A stretch of 64,000 bases of DNA from Asterella californica (lineage: Eukaryota; Streptophyta; Marchantiopsida; Marchantiales; Aytoniaceae), in the NCBI GenBank assembly GCA_036924285.1, contig JAYKYS010000007.1, positions 14,632,001 to 14,696,000 on the forward strand, in the 5' to 3' direction. Below the pieces are notes generated by a model. It saw only the letters and a program-made list of their open reading frames with translations. It made no database searches and had not been told where the DNA came from. Made by a program: the position numbers and the translations under genes. Below, one piece after another: positions 1 through 12,300 of the stretch. The first letter of the stretch is position 1. Each line of letters begins with the position of its first letter.

Positions 1-4
1 AACA

Positions 5-790
5 ATGCATGATGTGGCATCGGTAGAAGTTTCTACTTATGGAGTCGAGGTGATTAGCAAAAAGGAGAGTGCATTTTTGAAACATGAGGATACGACTAAT
101 ATGTGGAGTCACACTGTGAGCACGAACAGAAAGGGGAAAATGACAAGGGAGGAGTTGCTCAGAACAGCCACATCAATCAGGAGTGCTATTGGATGGGATG
201 ATCACGTAGATGCTATGTCCGTTCATGCCTATGTAGCCAAGGCTCAACATGAAGCTATCATGGAAGAGAAGCGTAGGAGAGACGAGGCTGGTCCAAGTGA
301 GGAGAGAGCGGCTCCCAAGAGACAACTAAGAGGAGATAGACTCCGACAGGAGACTACACCTCTACGAGAAGAAGCTATGGAGGACGTCTTACCTTCTGGG
401 AGTGCAGAGAAGAGTAAGGGTAGGGAGAAGGGCAAAGCTCCCATGTATAAGTTGCAATCAGACATTGAAGCAGGAACCAACATGAAAGAGGTGTTGCAGG
501 AGAAGGTGCTCAATACAAAGATTGAGTTTACCTTGCGAGAGATCCTCGAGATTGCGAAGAAGGAGTTTCATGATGTCATCATTGACATTATCAAGCGGAA
601 GAGACAATTGACGGGAGAGACCGCAGTGTCCAGTGCTCTAGACACATTGATTACAGAGGAAGAGGAGCGAGAGTTGGTTCATTCTTACAACACTCGTAAA
701 GTTCGGTTTGATGTGGATAAGGAAGAGGACATAAGATCTCTAGTCATTACACTAGAGGGCATTGGACAAGAGCCACTACTGAAACCTTAG
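5..790 (+). pseudogene. Ty3/gypsy gag C-terminal part
   Basis: A 261-codon open frame that is highly charged. It has a Lys/Arg/Glu-rich linker (about residues 80-145) followed by a segment around residues 148-200 with helical, hydrophobic spacing, as in the gag region just before the protease of gypsy elements. No CCHC zinc knuckle is visible. The frame ends in TAG at 788-790 directly before the protease frame, where intact relatives read through or shift frame. The true start lies left of the window; the first ATG seen here is only the first one available. Assignment rests mainly on its position ahead of a recognisable protease. Confidence 0.65.
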
Positions 791-1254
791 TGAATGTAGG
801 AGAGATGAAAGATCCGGTGGTTGCTCTCATCGATCATGGATCTGAGATCAATATTGTCTCTAAGGACATCTACAAGCAAGGTGGATGGCCTGTTGATATA
901 GATCATGGTTGGATGATCCGAGCAGCAAACAACACACGAGGAGAACTCTATGGTGCTTGTCCGGATGTGAAGGTGAAGATAGGGAATGTGGTACTTGAAC
1001 AAAACTTCTTTGTTCAAGATACTACTTCCTATCCGGTTATTCTTGGTCAACCATTCATTACAGCTGTAAGGATGGAGACTAAGGTGTTGGATGACGGTTC
1101 TGCTTATGCTCGGATCAGGAGTCAAGATGGCAAAACAACGGTACAGTTCTTGACTGTGTCTGTTAATTATGAGCGTAACCGAGATTACTTGCGGAGCGTT
1201 TCTCTACCCAAAGTCAGTGAAGAGTTTAAGGATTTTTCCAGAGGGCCACTATAG
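791..1254 (+). pseudogene. Ty3/gypsy aspartic protease (retropepsin-like)
   Basis: The frame contains LIDHGSEINIVS, with the catalytic Asp codon at 832-834. This matches the D-[ST]-G-[SA] active-site loop of retropepsins, but with His where most copies have Thr or Ser. Downstream, VILGQPFI (near 1036-1059) is the second conserved protease block of the hydrophobic-Leu-Gly type. The enzyme would cleave the gag-pol polyprotein during particle maturation. The frame is closed by TAG at 1252-1254, and the linker to RT (1255-1629) contains further stops. The His substitution in the active-site triad suggests decay. Confidence 0.75.
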
Positions 1255-1629
1255 AGCGAGAGTATAGTGATACCGATACACAAGAGAAGGTACTCTCGTT
1301 GGAGAAAGATAGTGCTTTTTGTACAGGAGTGGTGAGATATTCGGAGAGTGGATTTGCTGTGTATACACAGCTTGCTGATCTTCAAAAATGGGAGAAGAAA
1401 GTTGTGCAAAGAACCCAAAAAGATCTAAAAAGAGTTGGTGTGCTTTAGTGAGGAGGATAAGATAGAGGGCGTTTACATGGAGATGGATTTGGATGATCCT
1501 TTGGAAGAGCTTCGCAAGGCTGAGCAAGGGAATGAAGACCAAGTTGTCTACATATGTTCTATGGAGCTTTACTCGGCTATAGAGTGATTCCAGATACCTG
1601 AAGTCAGAGTTGAGACCAAGTATAAAACG

Positions 1630-2662
1630 GTGGATAAAAAGGTGAAGCCGGTTGCACAACCGCTACCTAGCGACTCTGACCAACGAGTTCAACAAGCCTC
1701 AAAGGAGAAGAGCTTACGGTATCCTGATCAAATAGGTCACAAGTTTACAGAAGCTACGCTCAAGGAGTTGAAGGTTGGTTCTACCGACTTTCTTCTACCT
1801 GTTGAGGAGAGGGAGTTCAAGGAGATGTTAAGTAGGCATGGGGAAACTTTTGCTTTTGAGTCTTCAGAAATTGGGTGTGTAGATCCAAGCGTTGTAGCAC
1901 CGATGATCATATTTACGGTACCGCATACGCCTTGGGACTTAAGACCAATTCCCGTACCTAGGGCACATCTGCCTAAGCTTATGGAGCTTCTAAAGAAGAA
2001 GATGCGGATGAGAATCCTTGAACCATCGTTTGCACCGTATTCCAGCCGTTGGTTTACAGTGCCGAAGAAGAGCGGAGCGCTACGGTTCATTCAAGATATG
2101 CAACCGGTGAATGAGATGACCATCAGAAATACGGGGATCGGACTTATCGTGGGAGAGTTTGCTGAAGCATTCGTTGGTAGAGCCATTTACTCGATAAGAG
2201 ACCTCTACTCTGGATACGATCAGTTTTAGCTTTCTGAAAGGAGTAGAGACGTCACTACTATGAGGACGACGTTGGGTTTGATAAGGATGTGCACATTGCC
2301 GCAAGGGGCAACAAATTCTGTTGCACACATGATGAACGAGATGAACAAAGTTCTTCGAGACTTCATCCCGGAGAAGACCATACTTTTCTTAGATGACATT
2401 CCAATCAAAGGATGTGTAGAGGAGCAGAAAGATGAGAGAGTCAATCAGAGGGGGTGTCGAAAATTTGTGGCTGATCATATTCTAGATTGTGATCAGATTT
2501 TATCACGACTCGGGGAGGTTCACTTGACGCTATCGGGTGCTAAATCTTTGTTTGGAGTTCGTGAGGTGGTGATTGTGGGGCACTTGTGCGGGTGGTTTGG
2601 TCACAAACCTGATCCTAACAAGGTGGATGCTATACAGCGGATGAAGGACACATGTAGCTCGA
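1630..2662 (+). pseudogene. Ty3/gypsy reverse transcriptase, interrupted by an in-frame stop
   Basis: The palm and fingers of a gypsy RT are readable: an RPIPVPRAHLPK-type entry, YSSRWFTVPKKSGALRF, QPVNEMT, then IRDLYSGYDQF just before a TAG stop (2227-2229). The same frame resumes with the substrate-binding block (LPQGATNS) and the catalytic FLDD motif, with the two Asp codons at 2392-2397. A connection block of the FGVREVxxxGH type follows near 2551-2583. The coding trace stops near 2662. An RT primed by tRNA would copy the element RNA; this copy cannot because of the stop and the missing RNase H and integrase. Confidence 0.85.
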
Positions 2663-4830
2663 CATTGACATTCTTAAACAATCAAACCCAACTCTTCTTT
2701 ATTTCCAAACGATCAACTTGTCATCAGTTTTCCAACTCAACTCTTATTTTATCAAAACCGATAAGAAGTCAACATTTTTCATGAGTTCCAAAAAACATGC
2801 AAAAATATCAACAATTTGTATGAATTTCACCTCTTACTTCAATCAACCATAACGTCTTAATCTCATCATGATATGTCGTTCTTCAATCCATATTGTAATT
2901 TGTCTCATGCGGTTTCCAACCAGATCCTAATTGTCTTGAACGATATCTCAAAACATCTCAAAACAACAAAAAATATCAAGTTGCTAGATGACAATAGGTC
3001 TACGAAAGGACTAATGAGAGAAAATAACTCCAAGTTTTGTCTTATCTCACACCATTATTTCTTTACAAGCAACAAGCACTACTTTGGACACCCAAGACTT
3101 GAAGAAAACACTGAAACTTCTGAGATGAATATGAAGGATAGTTATGGAACACACATACCTAGAGCGCTGACCGGAATGAAATGATTTTACAAAACTATAA
3201 TAATCTCTTTAAAGCAAATATCACAAAGAAATAAATGACAAAAGAAAAAGATGAAGCTATCACCTAGTTGAGATAGTCTTCATCGATATTATGCAAGACA
3301 AACTCTCGATGATTACTTTAGATTTATAGTGATAACAAATGTCGACCCAAATACTGAATTGAGAAAATTATTCAGTATTTACTAAAATATAATGAAGATG
3401 AGAAGATCTCCTACTACATTATAAATAACTGTCAAAAAAGGTATCGGACTATTAGAGTTCATCACCTCCAACATGAATTGCTCATATGAATGAGACACCA
3501 TCTATACTCGGAAGTTCTTGCGATGTAACTATAAGAGTTTAATGTTGTGGATTTGACGAAAGAAAGATTAAGATCATATAACATCTCTCCATTCATATTT
3601 GGTACTTCTCATTCCAGCTCATAGTACTATGAACACTTAACTAAATGTCTAAACCCTCAATCGTCAATCCAGTATACAAAGAAGAAAAAATTGATCGTGA
3701 CAATTGATAGTAAACAATACATTACACACTCCTACTTACTAACCAAACGATAACACTACACCGTGCATAATCTTCTTTTCCTATGCATGAGAAGATATTG
3801 CATAGAAGTAGTGTTATTTTTTGCTATTGTGGATACTATAGGAGTGCCAAAAGATAATACTCTCGAGGACTTGATCACTCATAGCGTACCAAAGACCTTA
3901 TATGTGAGAGGTTAACCTTCAGCTCTCATGCATTTTTTGTGGGATTAAGTGGTTATTCTTAAAAAGAATATTGACTGTGGATAATAGTCGAATCCAAAGG
4001 TGAACAAATAAGGTAGCATATTGTACACATGTCTTTTTGATTACTTTAGCTTGCTTGTGCTCTAAAATCCTTTATAATATGAAGATTGTATCTCTATTAC
4101 AATGGACGGTGTAGCTTGTTAAGACCTATATTATATACAATATCCAATCATATTTCTTATATAAAACTTACTTCCATCAAACTTCAAAATGGTTGTTAAA
4201 ATAAACAACATTTCTTCTTACAATAGAAACGACATCAAAGCTACCATTTCTCACATGAGAAAAGAACATACTTTTAACAGCAAAACAACTATAACCTCTA
4301 TAAAGTATTTTCAAATAAGAAATATTATAAATACTAGTGATCACTTCAACCTCATGAGTTTCCTTACTTTTGTGATAAAGCAACCAAGTACACAAAGTTT
4401 CCTAAAAATATAGAGAAGAGGAATTAAAGATTTTCTAATCTATTTTGGTTGTCTTTTCTTAATACATGTTTATGATTGTAAAGTCTCTAGCTTTCACTGC
4501 TGAATACTTGATCAAAAATGTAACCATCAACATCAAAAGAGAACTCATACCGTAATTAGAACAAACCATGCCATAAATACAAGTGTCCACGACAAATAAA
4601 AATTGTACACATAACATGAGTGTTAGTTTATATAACTTTAACGGTTTCGTTTTAATATGTTTGTATAATTTAATAATCAACTAAAAACATTGACTTCTTA
4701 TTAATGACAATTACATCAAGACCACTTGCGCAAGCTTGCAATCCCTTTTGTTTAACTTGCATATATTGAACTTGTAACAACCTGATTCATATTGTTTATA
4801 ACAAGACTGTCGAGTATTTAAAATTCATAT

Positions 4831-4860
4831 TAAGAAATATTAAGAAATATTAAGAAATAT
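4831..4860. repeat. Tandem repeat, 10-bp unit x3
   Basis: Three perfect head-to-tail copies of taagaaatat in an AT-rich background. This is a replication-slippage type microsatellite with no evident function. Confidence 0.9.
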
Positions 4861-7336
4861 GTTATTAATGAAATAGTTCAAGAAACATTTTACTTCAGAT
4901 ATTGATAATGATTGGATAATATTGTAAAATAGTTATTTATTGGTATTCTATTAATAACAAATATATACTATTTATGATCAAATATAATTCTCTATGTATC
5001 ATGTACAAAGGGTTGATGAATACATATCACATATAATCTTTTGAATATTACCTGATCTGAAGAAAGAGATAACAAGTTGGCAAGTGTGTTTTATAATTGT
5101 TTACAAATATATTTATATATGGATCTTGATATTATAGATTTTAGATCTTGCCTTCTCTCTCTTATTATATAAAGACTTAGAGTGACCTTAAAGGCAATTC
5201 CACCTCGAATTGAGTGTTGAGTTGTTTATTTAGTGTGAAGTTCGATTTTTTCTAGTTTTACACTTAGGTGCAGCCTATTTTACTCCATGCAAAGTGTGCG
5301 GTCTCTTGCATCCTTTTCCAGTACAAAATATGAATCCATTTGATTGATGGTTTGTATCGGACTGTATTTCCCTGTTTTCCTTCAACAACAGTCTTCACTG
5401 TCATGTATATGTATCGGACTTCAGCACTCGATCCTAAATCCCTCGAAATTTGATATTCTCGATGTCATTATTCAAAACTTTTACCCCTCATAATCCCTTA
5501 TATATTGTAAAGTGATCCCTTGCAAGAACTAAGGTATGACGTATGTGGTAAATCACTCCAGTCCTAATGCATAGTCAATATTTCTTTTGTCAATCTTTGT
5601 CAAATCCTTTCTTGTTAACAACATAATTAATCAACAATTGATATAAATGTCAATCCTTCGATTGAGATGTCGTGATAGTCGTCTCATCAGCTTCACAGTC
5701 GGTTAGAATTAAAAACAGCCAGAACACATATAAATTTGCTCAATAACTTTGTTCACGATGATAAAAAGTATACTCAATGAGCTATACAAAGCGGTGAAGT
5801 CAGAAATATATAGGCAAATCAAGTAAACAATACTTTAAAAAAATCAACTTCTCATCTAGCCGATCAATTACGTGATAACGTCTTTTTCTCTTGAGCGCTG
5901 ACCATTAATACTTCTCTTGATATATTGATTTTTATAGCCCCAAATGGCTGCAATTGCGATCAGAACCTCGATAGAATAAATACTGAAACCTGTAATGACT
6001 CTATATATCTTTCTTTTGTTCTATGATGAAGTAGAAAAAGTCGTCATATATTTCTCATGACTCCAAGAGAAGATCATTATTCTGATCGTACCGTAGTTAA
6101 AAAATGCATTTGTTTGGACACATTCTATTATTTATTAAAAACCATGTAATGTTGTATGGCATTTGTTTCTATATAGCGAATCGTCATTATTCTTCTCAAA
6201 ACAGAACCCAAAAAGATAAAAAGATTTCCATTCTCTAAGTAAAATACAATATAGATTATTATCATAATTCCAAGAAGATGCATAAACCCTCTGATTCTTA
6301 CTACATAGACTCTCGCCTTGTTATATTAGACTCTCTTCATTTCACCTTTCTCAGTCTTTTCAACTTAACAAACATATATACACGTACACAAAGTTATCTC
6401 CTCGTTCCACTTCTATGATGCTTTTGTACGGGAGAAGTGTTGTTAATATTACAAGTACGATTATCAAAATGTTTTATAATTAGGTGGATCTTTCATATAA
6501 GAACACAATCATAATAATATAGCATTTTCTCTCATCAGTTTCACTGGTTACTCCAAGACATGATTTTTGTACCTTTCAAGCAACATGTGGATAGTAAGTA
6601 TAGGAAAGTATAATTTATCCTGAAACACCATATTGTTTTCACAAGTGCAAATTATATATGTTATAAACTGTTAGTGCCCATCTTGTAAGTTGCTTTCTCT
6701 TTAAAAAACTTACTAACAGTTATATTTGAGTTTTGCAACTATCTTGGAAGTACTATAACTAATTAATCTATTATCCAACCTTACTTGCATATGAAATCTC
6801 TTCGCATCAACATCATTGACCTGGATCGACTTGGGATGTTATAGCACTGATAATAATAAAATACGCGACTCTATAGAGAGTAATACAGATATATTCCAGA
6901 ACTAATTACATTTGTGCACCTAAATGACTATGCACATTCTAAACATACATTCAACACATTTATTTGACACTAAAGATATGGAGGATTGCATTTATAATAT
7001 GTCGCAATGCAATTAATATGTATTAATTTGATATCCCCAAAGAATATATGTAAGATAGGTTAGTTTTGTTCATGCTGTTCGATGTTTAAGGAATTCCGAG
7101 CCATATATACTTGAGGCTATTAAAGAGGATCTCAGTCAATATAAATATACATCCGAAGTGATGTTTGGAGAAATAGACGGGAAAGGACAAATTAGTATAT
7201 AGGAGAAAGAAATACTGAGCGGATATAGGGCAGATGCGTGCGAAGGGTCCTAAACCCAAGGTGAAGAATGGACGAGAAAAGATTTGAAGTGATTTGTTCT
7301 ACATGATCAATTTTGGAGAAAAAATAAAAATCTTCA

Positions 7337-7375
7337 GTGCAGTAAGCAGACATGCGCAATGTTTGCTTACTGCAC
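7337..7375. repeat. Inverted repeat (hairpin)
   Basis: gtgcagtaagca (7337-7348) is the exact reverse complement of tgcttactgcac (7364-7375). The stem extends inward with one G-T mismatch to about 18 bp around a short loop. It could fold as RNA or mark an old foldback element. No flanking gene is visible. Confidence 0.75.
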
Positions 7376-8243
7376 GGAGCACGTGAAATAAATCTAAAAT
7401 AAAATATAAATATATGTTTAGATATTTAAATTTAATTTACTAATTTTAAATAGTCCTCAGATCGTAATGCGTGACTCCGAGAAGAAGAACGTATAAGCGT
7501 AGTCTGTTCAAAAATAACCACTTCAACTTCTGAGTGACCGGAACATATGGACTATGGGAAGAGAAAAAACTTAGAAACGTAGTGAGTTAAAAAGTAACCC
7601 TTTCTACTACAAGTAAAATCTTTTGTTGAATAAATTGTTTAATAACTTTAGTGTATTACCTAACCCTTCCAAGAACTTGGACAGGGTGAATATACATGCA
7701 TACACTGTCATATAATCTCAAAATGCGCGATGCTTAACATAAAAAAACTAAATATGTATAGCAGTTGCGGTTCCGGCCAAGGAGCGAAAAAGACCAAGCG
7801 GTGAAAGCGGAAAAATAGTCGATTGGTGGATGTTCACTGAAAATGGGTGTTATGCGTACTGCTTATATAAGCAACTGCACGAAGAGTTGAAATTATCAGA
7901 GTCTGGCTGGAAAAAGTACGAAGTACAGTGCTACCTATATTTCATTGTTATTAGATAATACCTTAGTGAAAGAAATTACAGTCATTGTCAGTACTCCGTC
8001 CGAAGAGAGATTGTGACTCATTATGGATGGTTCTTTGCACCAGCGACAGACATTACTAAATTTAAATTGTTAAATTTAATACACTAAAGTTAAAAGCTAT
8101 AAACACTTGGTACACTTGGCTATTCTCTTCGGAAACCTACACTTGGCTGCTCCTGTCAATAGACCATAAGTAGAGGATGACGAGATTATCTCCTAACTAG
8201 TATAAAGTCATGATCTTAGGTGAATAATTTATAATTTAGTGAA

Positions 8244-8292
8244 TAATTTATACACTAACCTATCTAAAAAATAAAGATTAGTGTATAAATTA
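8244..8292. repeat. Inverted repeat, 15-bp arms
   Basis: taatttatacactaa (8244-8258) pairs perfectly with ttagtgtataaatta (8278-8292) across a 19-nt loop. It lies directly beside a second hairpin (8301-8347), so the two together form a small palindromic cluster. Confidence 0.8.
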
Positions 8293-8300
8293 ATGGGTTT

Positions 8301-8347
8301 GCATATTCCCCTCTTCCGAACTCGGAAGAGGTGAATAATATGCAACC
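8301..8347. repeat. Imperfect hairpin
   Basis: cctcttccg (8310-8318) and cggaagagg (8323-8331) form a perfect inner stem with a 4-nt loop. The outer sequence gcatatt pairs with aatatgc, leaving small bulges, for a stem of about 20 bp overall. The inner stem is GC-rich against an AT-rich background, but no U-tract or gene context supports a terminator role. Confidence 0.65.
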
Positions 8348-9366
8348 TTGCCCCATCAATAAGTTAGTTCTTTGATGTTAAGCATTTCACATCTTGTATA
8401 TATGTAGATTTGGGAAGACTACGCGGGACAGAATGAAATAAAACCTTTAGGTTAGTTTTAGTACAACTTTATAAGTACAGAACCAAATACGCTGATTTTC
8501 ATTCAAAGCAGAATCGAGTAATACGTGAGATAGAATATGAAATTCGTCAGTTGAAAATAGACTATCATCATACGAATAAACAGACATGCCATTATATTGA
8601 TGTCATCTCTAAAATCATTACCTCCTAGTGTAAATAGTATTCATTTATTTAGTACCACTAAAAGTAACTCTTAGGATCATTTATTGATAATCACATTTAC
8701 TCCCCATCCCTTTGTAACTGTGATTATATATATTCATAAGAATACGTAGTTACAATTATACATTTTACTATGTTACCAATAAGGTGATTATAACGAAACC
8801 GGTTTCCCAGTAGTTGGGAGGGTTCTGCTTTCTCACTGGGGCGAATTATATAATACACTAGAACGAGAGCGCACAGCCACGTGAAAATTACCTCGTACGA
8901 ATACTTAGGCTGGAGTAAGCCGTGTACTTGAAGTAAACTACCCTACGGGAGAATGAGGCGTTCGTCGACGTCGAAGGAAAAGAATCAGGTCTGAAGTTGA
9001 CGTTGAAGTCATGCTCGGAGTTGTGGTATGTCATATTGTCAGTATGCTTCAGCCTACCACAGCAGCAAGATCAAACTTTTCTGCCTTGCGCTTTCGTGGT
9101 GTGATCGAAACACAGGGTTAGGTTTCCCCCCGAGTTATCCCCGAAAGCCATGGGCACTGATGATATCCTTTCCACGGCAAATCGTAATGTTGCTGAAGTA
9201 GATTGTTGACCAATATGTAAATGTTTCGGCAGTCCCGCAGGTATTGCAGAGATATCTTGTCTCGTGTAATGGTTTCTTCACTATGCATGTGGATGATCAT
9301 CTATGAAGAAGACATCATTGGCTTGAGGCGCAAGAATGTTAACTTCGTACTCGGCAAAATTCTCAG

Positions 9367-12300
9367 AGTGGAAGATCCAGGAGGACTTACGGAACGTCGA
9401 GCTGGAGAAAGAGCTTGAAAATCGTATTCGTCGGCGGAGGGAAGAATCAGGTGATAGGGATCGATGGAGAGACGATGATCGTGAACGAGATGGAAAGCGA
9501 CACTCTGATCCAAGAGAGGAACGGGCCAGAGACGAAAGACATAGGGAAGATTATTCCAGGAGAGAGAGGGAGAGGCACAGTGACAGATATGAGTCTCGTC
9601 AGCACAGGGAAGGAAGTAAACCATCAGAGGCTAAGCCAAGGGATGACAGACACTATGAAAGTGATAGAGAATACAGGTCATACCGTGAGGAACGTCAGTA
9701 TAGAGGTCGCTCGAAGGATCTCGATGACCAAGGACGGGGGGAGCGGTCTCGAGATCAGGAGCATCGGGACAGAAAAGGTCGTGACAAGGTATCTAATTAC
9801 GACGGGGAACGTCGTGTTCGGGATAAGGGTTACAAAGACGATACATCTGAACGAGAAAGACCTCAATCATCGACTGCTTATGTCGAGTCTGTGGAAGGAA
9901 GAAGTGAACAGAGGCCAAAGAGGGCCCGTGAAGGCGAGGCAAGTGAGGGTTTTGCAGTGGAGAGAGAACATTCCAGGTATTTTCGAAACCCAGAGGAGTA
10001 CCCAATAATGTACGCTACGCATAGACTAGTGTTCTCATCTATGCAAGTTATTTATACTGTTTTCCATACCGGTGGTCCTGATCCTGGAAATGTGCGCTTG
10101 TCTACACATTTCTAACATACTGATCCCCCGGCAGACTTTTATTTTCATCCCATGCTTTTTACTGGCGATGCACTTCTTTCGGGTTTCAAATTCTCGAGTA
10201 ACCCTAATTATATGTCGGTAGTTCTGGCATTGCAGTGCTAAACACGTGACCGGCACATACTTAGTAATGTTCTTGATTGTCTGCGTTTTATATAAACTAC
10301 TGCGGGGTGTGTGTCTACGTTTAAGCTGTCGCACTCACTTTCAAATTCAATACAAACATCGTTCCCTGCGTTTATGAAGGAGAGGAATAAACCGCCGGCT
10401 TATGTTCAGTCTTTCCGCCTTTGACTTCCGGCCCCGTTCCATCAGTATTGCGTAGACGTTCTCCAGAGCGATGTCAAACTGACTCGAACAGATCTAATTG
10501 TGTGATTCATGACCAATAATTTAGCCAACTCTCAGGTCCTAATAGCCAAATGTCGCTGTCCTAGTCACTTTGAGGTAAATACCATATAATCTCTGCTTGT
10601 CAATACAACTTCTCTTTGCATTTTGACTGGTATCATATGCTTCCCTGCTATGACGATAGCTATGCCCTATTAGATGCGCCAGCGATAGTTTTGTGGAACC
10701 TAGTTAAGTGTCGTCGGCCAAGTCCATTTCTAGCTAAGAGATTGCCCCGAACGACGTCTGAAAGTTCGACTGGACTCCTTCAAGTGAGCATCACTAAATG
10801 TTTCTACAGACCGGAACTAGCGATGGCTTGAAACCGATCTCTTTCGTTCTTTACATTTAGCTATGTACCCTGGTATGTAGAAGCTGATGGTGTTCTTTAC
10901 TATGGATTGATTTAAGACTTGCGATCATTAAAAACTAATGCATTCATTTACGCTTCTGATACAAAGAAATATAGTCAGTTTATTACCGAAAATTGTGCTT
11001 GCCGAGCTTCCACCCAAACTGAAGAAGCTTTTCAGAAGGTATGAGCGGGGGAAGTTGCTGCTTTACCTCTTGTGCTGTAATGGGACTGTTTTGGAGTCAA
11101 TTAGTTTGTCATTAAGGGGGCTTAAAGGCAGCTGACTGGCAGGACATAAACCACAAGCATTACACCCCTCAAGCCAGGGTGTAATGCTTGTGGTTTATGT
11201 CCTGAATTCCCCGAAGATGCCTGCCTCAGCTATTTCGTATGGTTTACTTCTCGTACCGCTGCAAGGAGTAGCCGGTTTGGATTTACAAACTCGATAGAAA
11301 GTACCCATCCGAATAGTGTGAGAACAGAGGTCGAGGACATGACGGCAAGCTGTTTGTTACCTGCGGGAGGAAAGTTATTGCTGGAATATCTATGCTCGGG
11401 TCTAAGTAAGGACAAGCAAGATAAGCATTAGTAGGAGTTGTGCATCTTTTCGTGTGTGAGGCAACTAAGATATTTGTGTTGGCTTGCTTTCACAGACAAG
11501 GAGGACGCGGGGGAGAAGCGGATACACCTGCTGTCAGTGACTTTGCCCAGGATGATAGATCTAGGCGGGGTAGAGATGAACTAGATGCAGATTGTCGACC
11601 TGAACGTGTTCGGGGTTCTCCAAGAGAGAGTGAGAGTATGCGGGCCAAGGTGAGAGCTACTCACTGGCGTAATGACGGTCATGCTTCTGACCTGCTCCCT
11701 GGAGGTCAACCTTCACCCCGTCAGGAGACCAAGGCTTCGCCTTCTTCCAATCGCATGGACTATCCCTCTCCTCCTAGGCTAGATGATAGGAGATCGCCTA
11801 GATACGTTTCTCAGAGATCACTTTCACCTCCGCATCTGGATGTTGCACCTGGTCCATCACGAGGAAAGGGAGCACACGGAGATTGGTTCGAACCAAGTAA
11901 CAGTGTAAGCAGCTCTAGTGGTACTCAAAGGCGACCTCCAGGTGCGAGCTTGCACATGGGTGACCGTCGGGATAGGATTAAGTGGCCGTCTGCCACAGAC
12001 GAGGAGGTCAAGAGTGGAATGCACAGGAGCAGTCGCAGTCGCAGCATAGAGGAAGCCAGAGAGGGGTCCTTGAGTCCTCACAGACTTCGTGATCAGCATA
12101 TGCTCATAGCCCCAGTGAAGCCGCCATTGCATGGCCAAGAAACCTTTCCAAGGGGGGCTATGGGCGGCCGTGGGGACCGAGAACGATGGCGGGGTTCAGC
12201 TCAAGGTGGGTCTGCATCATACGATGGTGGGCAGTTGGATCACCATATCCCAGAAGACTTGTCTCCAAGAGACAGAAATGATCGAGGTCGGCGAATGGCC

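Larger units (their letters stand above)
1..2662 (+). mobile_element. Ty3/gypsy retrotransposon remnant (gag-protease-RT), open at the left window edge
   Basis: Three consecutive plus-strand reading frames carry the tail of a gag protein, an aspartic protease and a reverse transcriptase in the order usual for Ty3/gypsy elements. The coding trace enters from outside the window and ends near 2662, in the connection region just after the RT palm. No RNase H, integrase or 3' LTR follows; AT-rich sequence begins instead. In-frame stops separate or break the domains (788-790, 1252-1254, 2227-2229), so the copy is dead. The gag tail and protease resemble the gag type seen in some bryophyte and fungal gypsy elements; that comparison is from memory. 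Confidence 0.88.
2663..8940. other. AT-rich gene-free stretch
   Basis: About 6.3 kb of AT-rich sequence with no open frame longer than about 100 codons and no recognisable domain. It begins where the Ty3 RT trace breaks off. It holds a 10-bp tandem repeat (4831-4860), a hairpin at 7337-7375 and two hairpins at 8244-8347. A TATA-like ttatataaag lies near 5163-5172. It is probably old transposon debris; I see no gene. Confidence 0.6.

Noticed and set aside
4763..5400. Possible solo LTR (tgtaacaacc start, ttatataaag TATA box, a degenerate tggtatcagagc-like primer site near 5350)
   Set aside because: No matching second LTR, no target duplication and the primer site match is weak.
8953..8991. Short frame MRRSSTSKEKNQ as a first exon of the At5g53440-like gene
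   Set aside because: The only donor nearby (gtctga) is poor and the phase to the 9367 exon cannot be confirmed.
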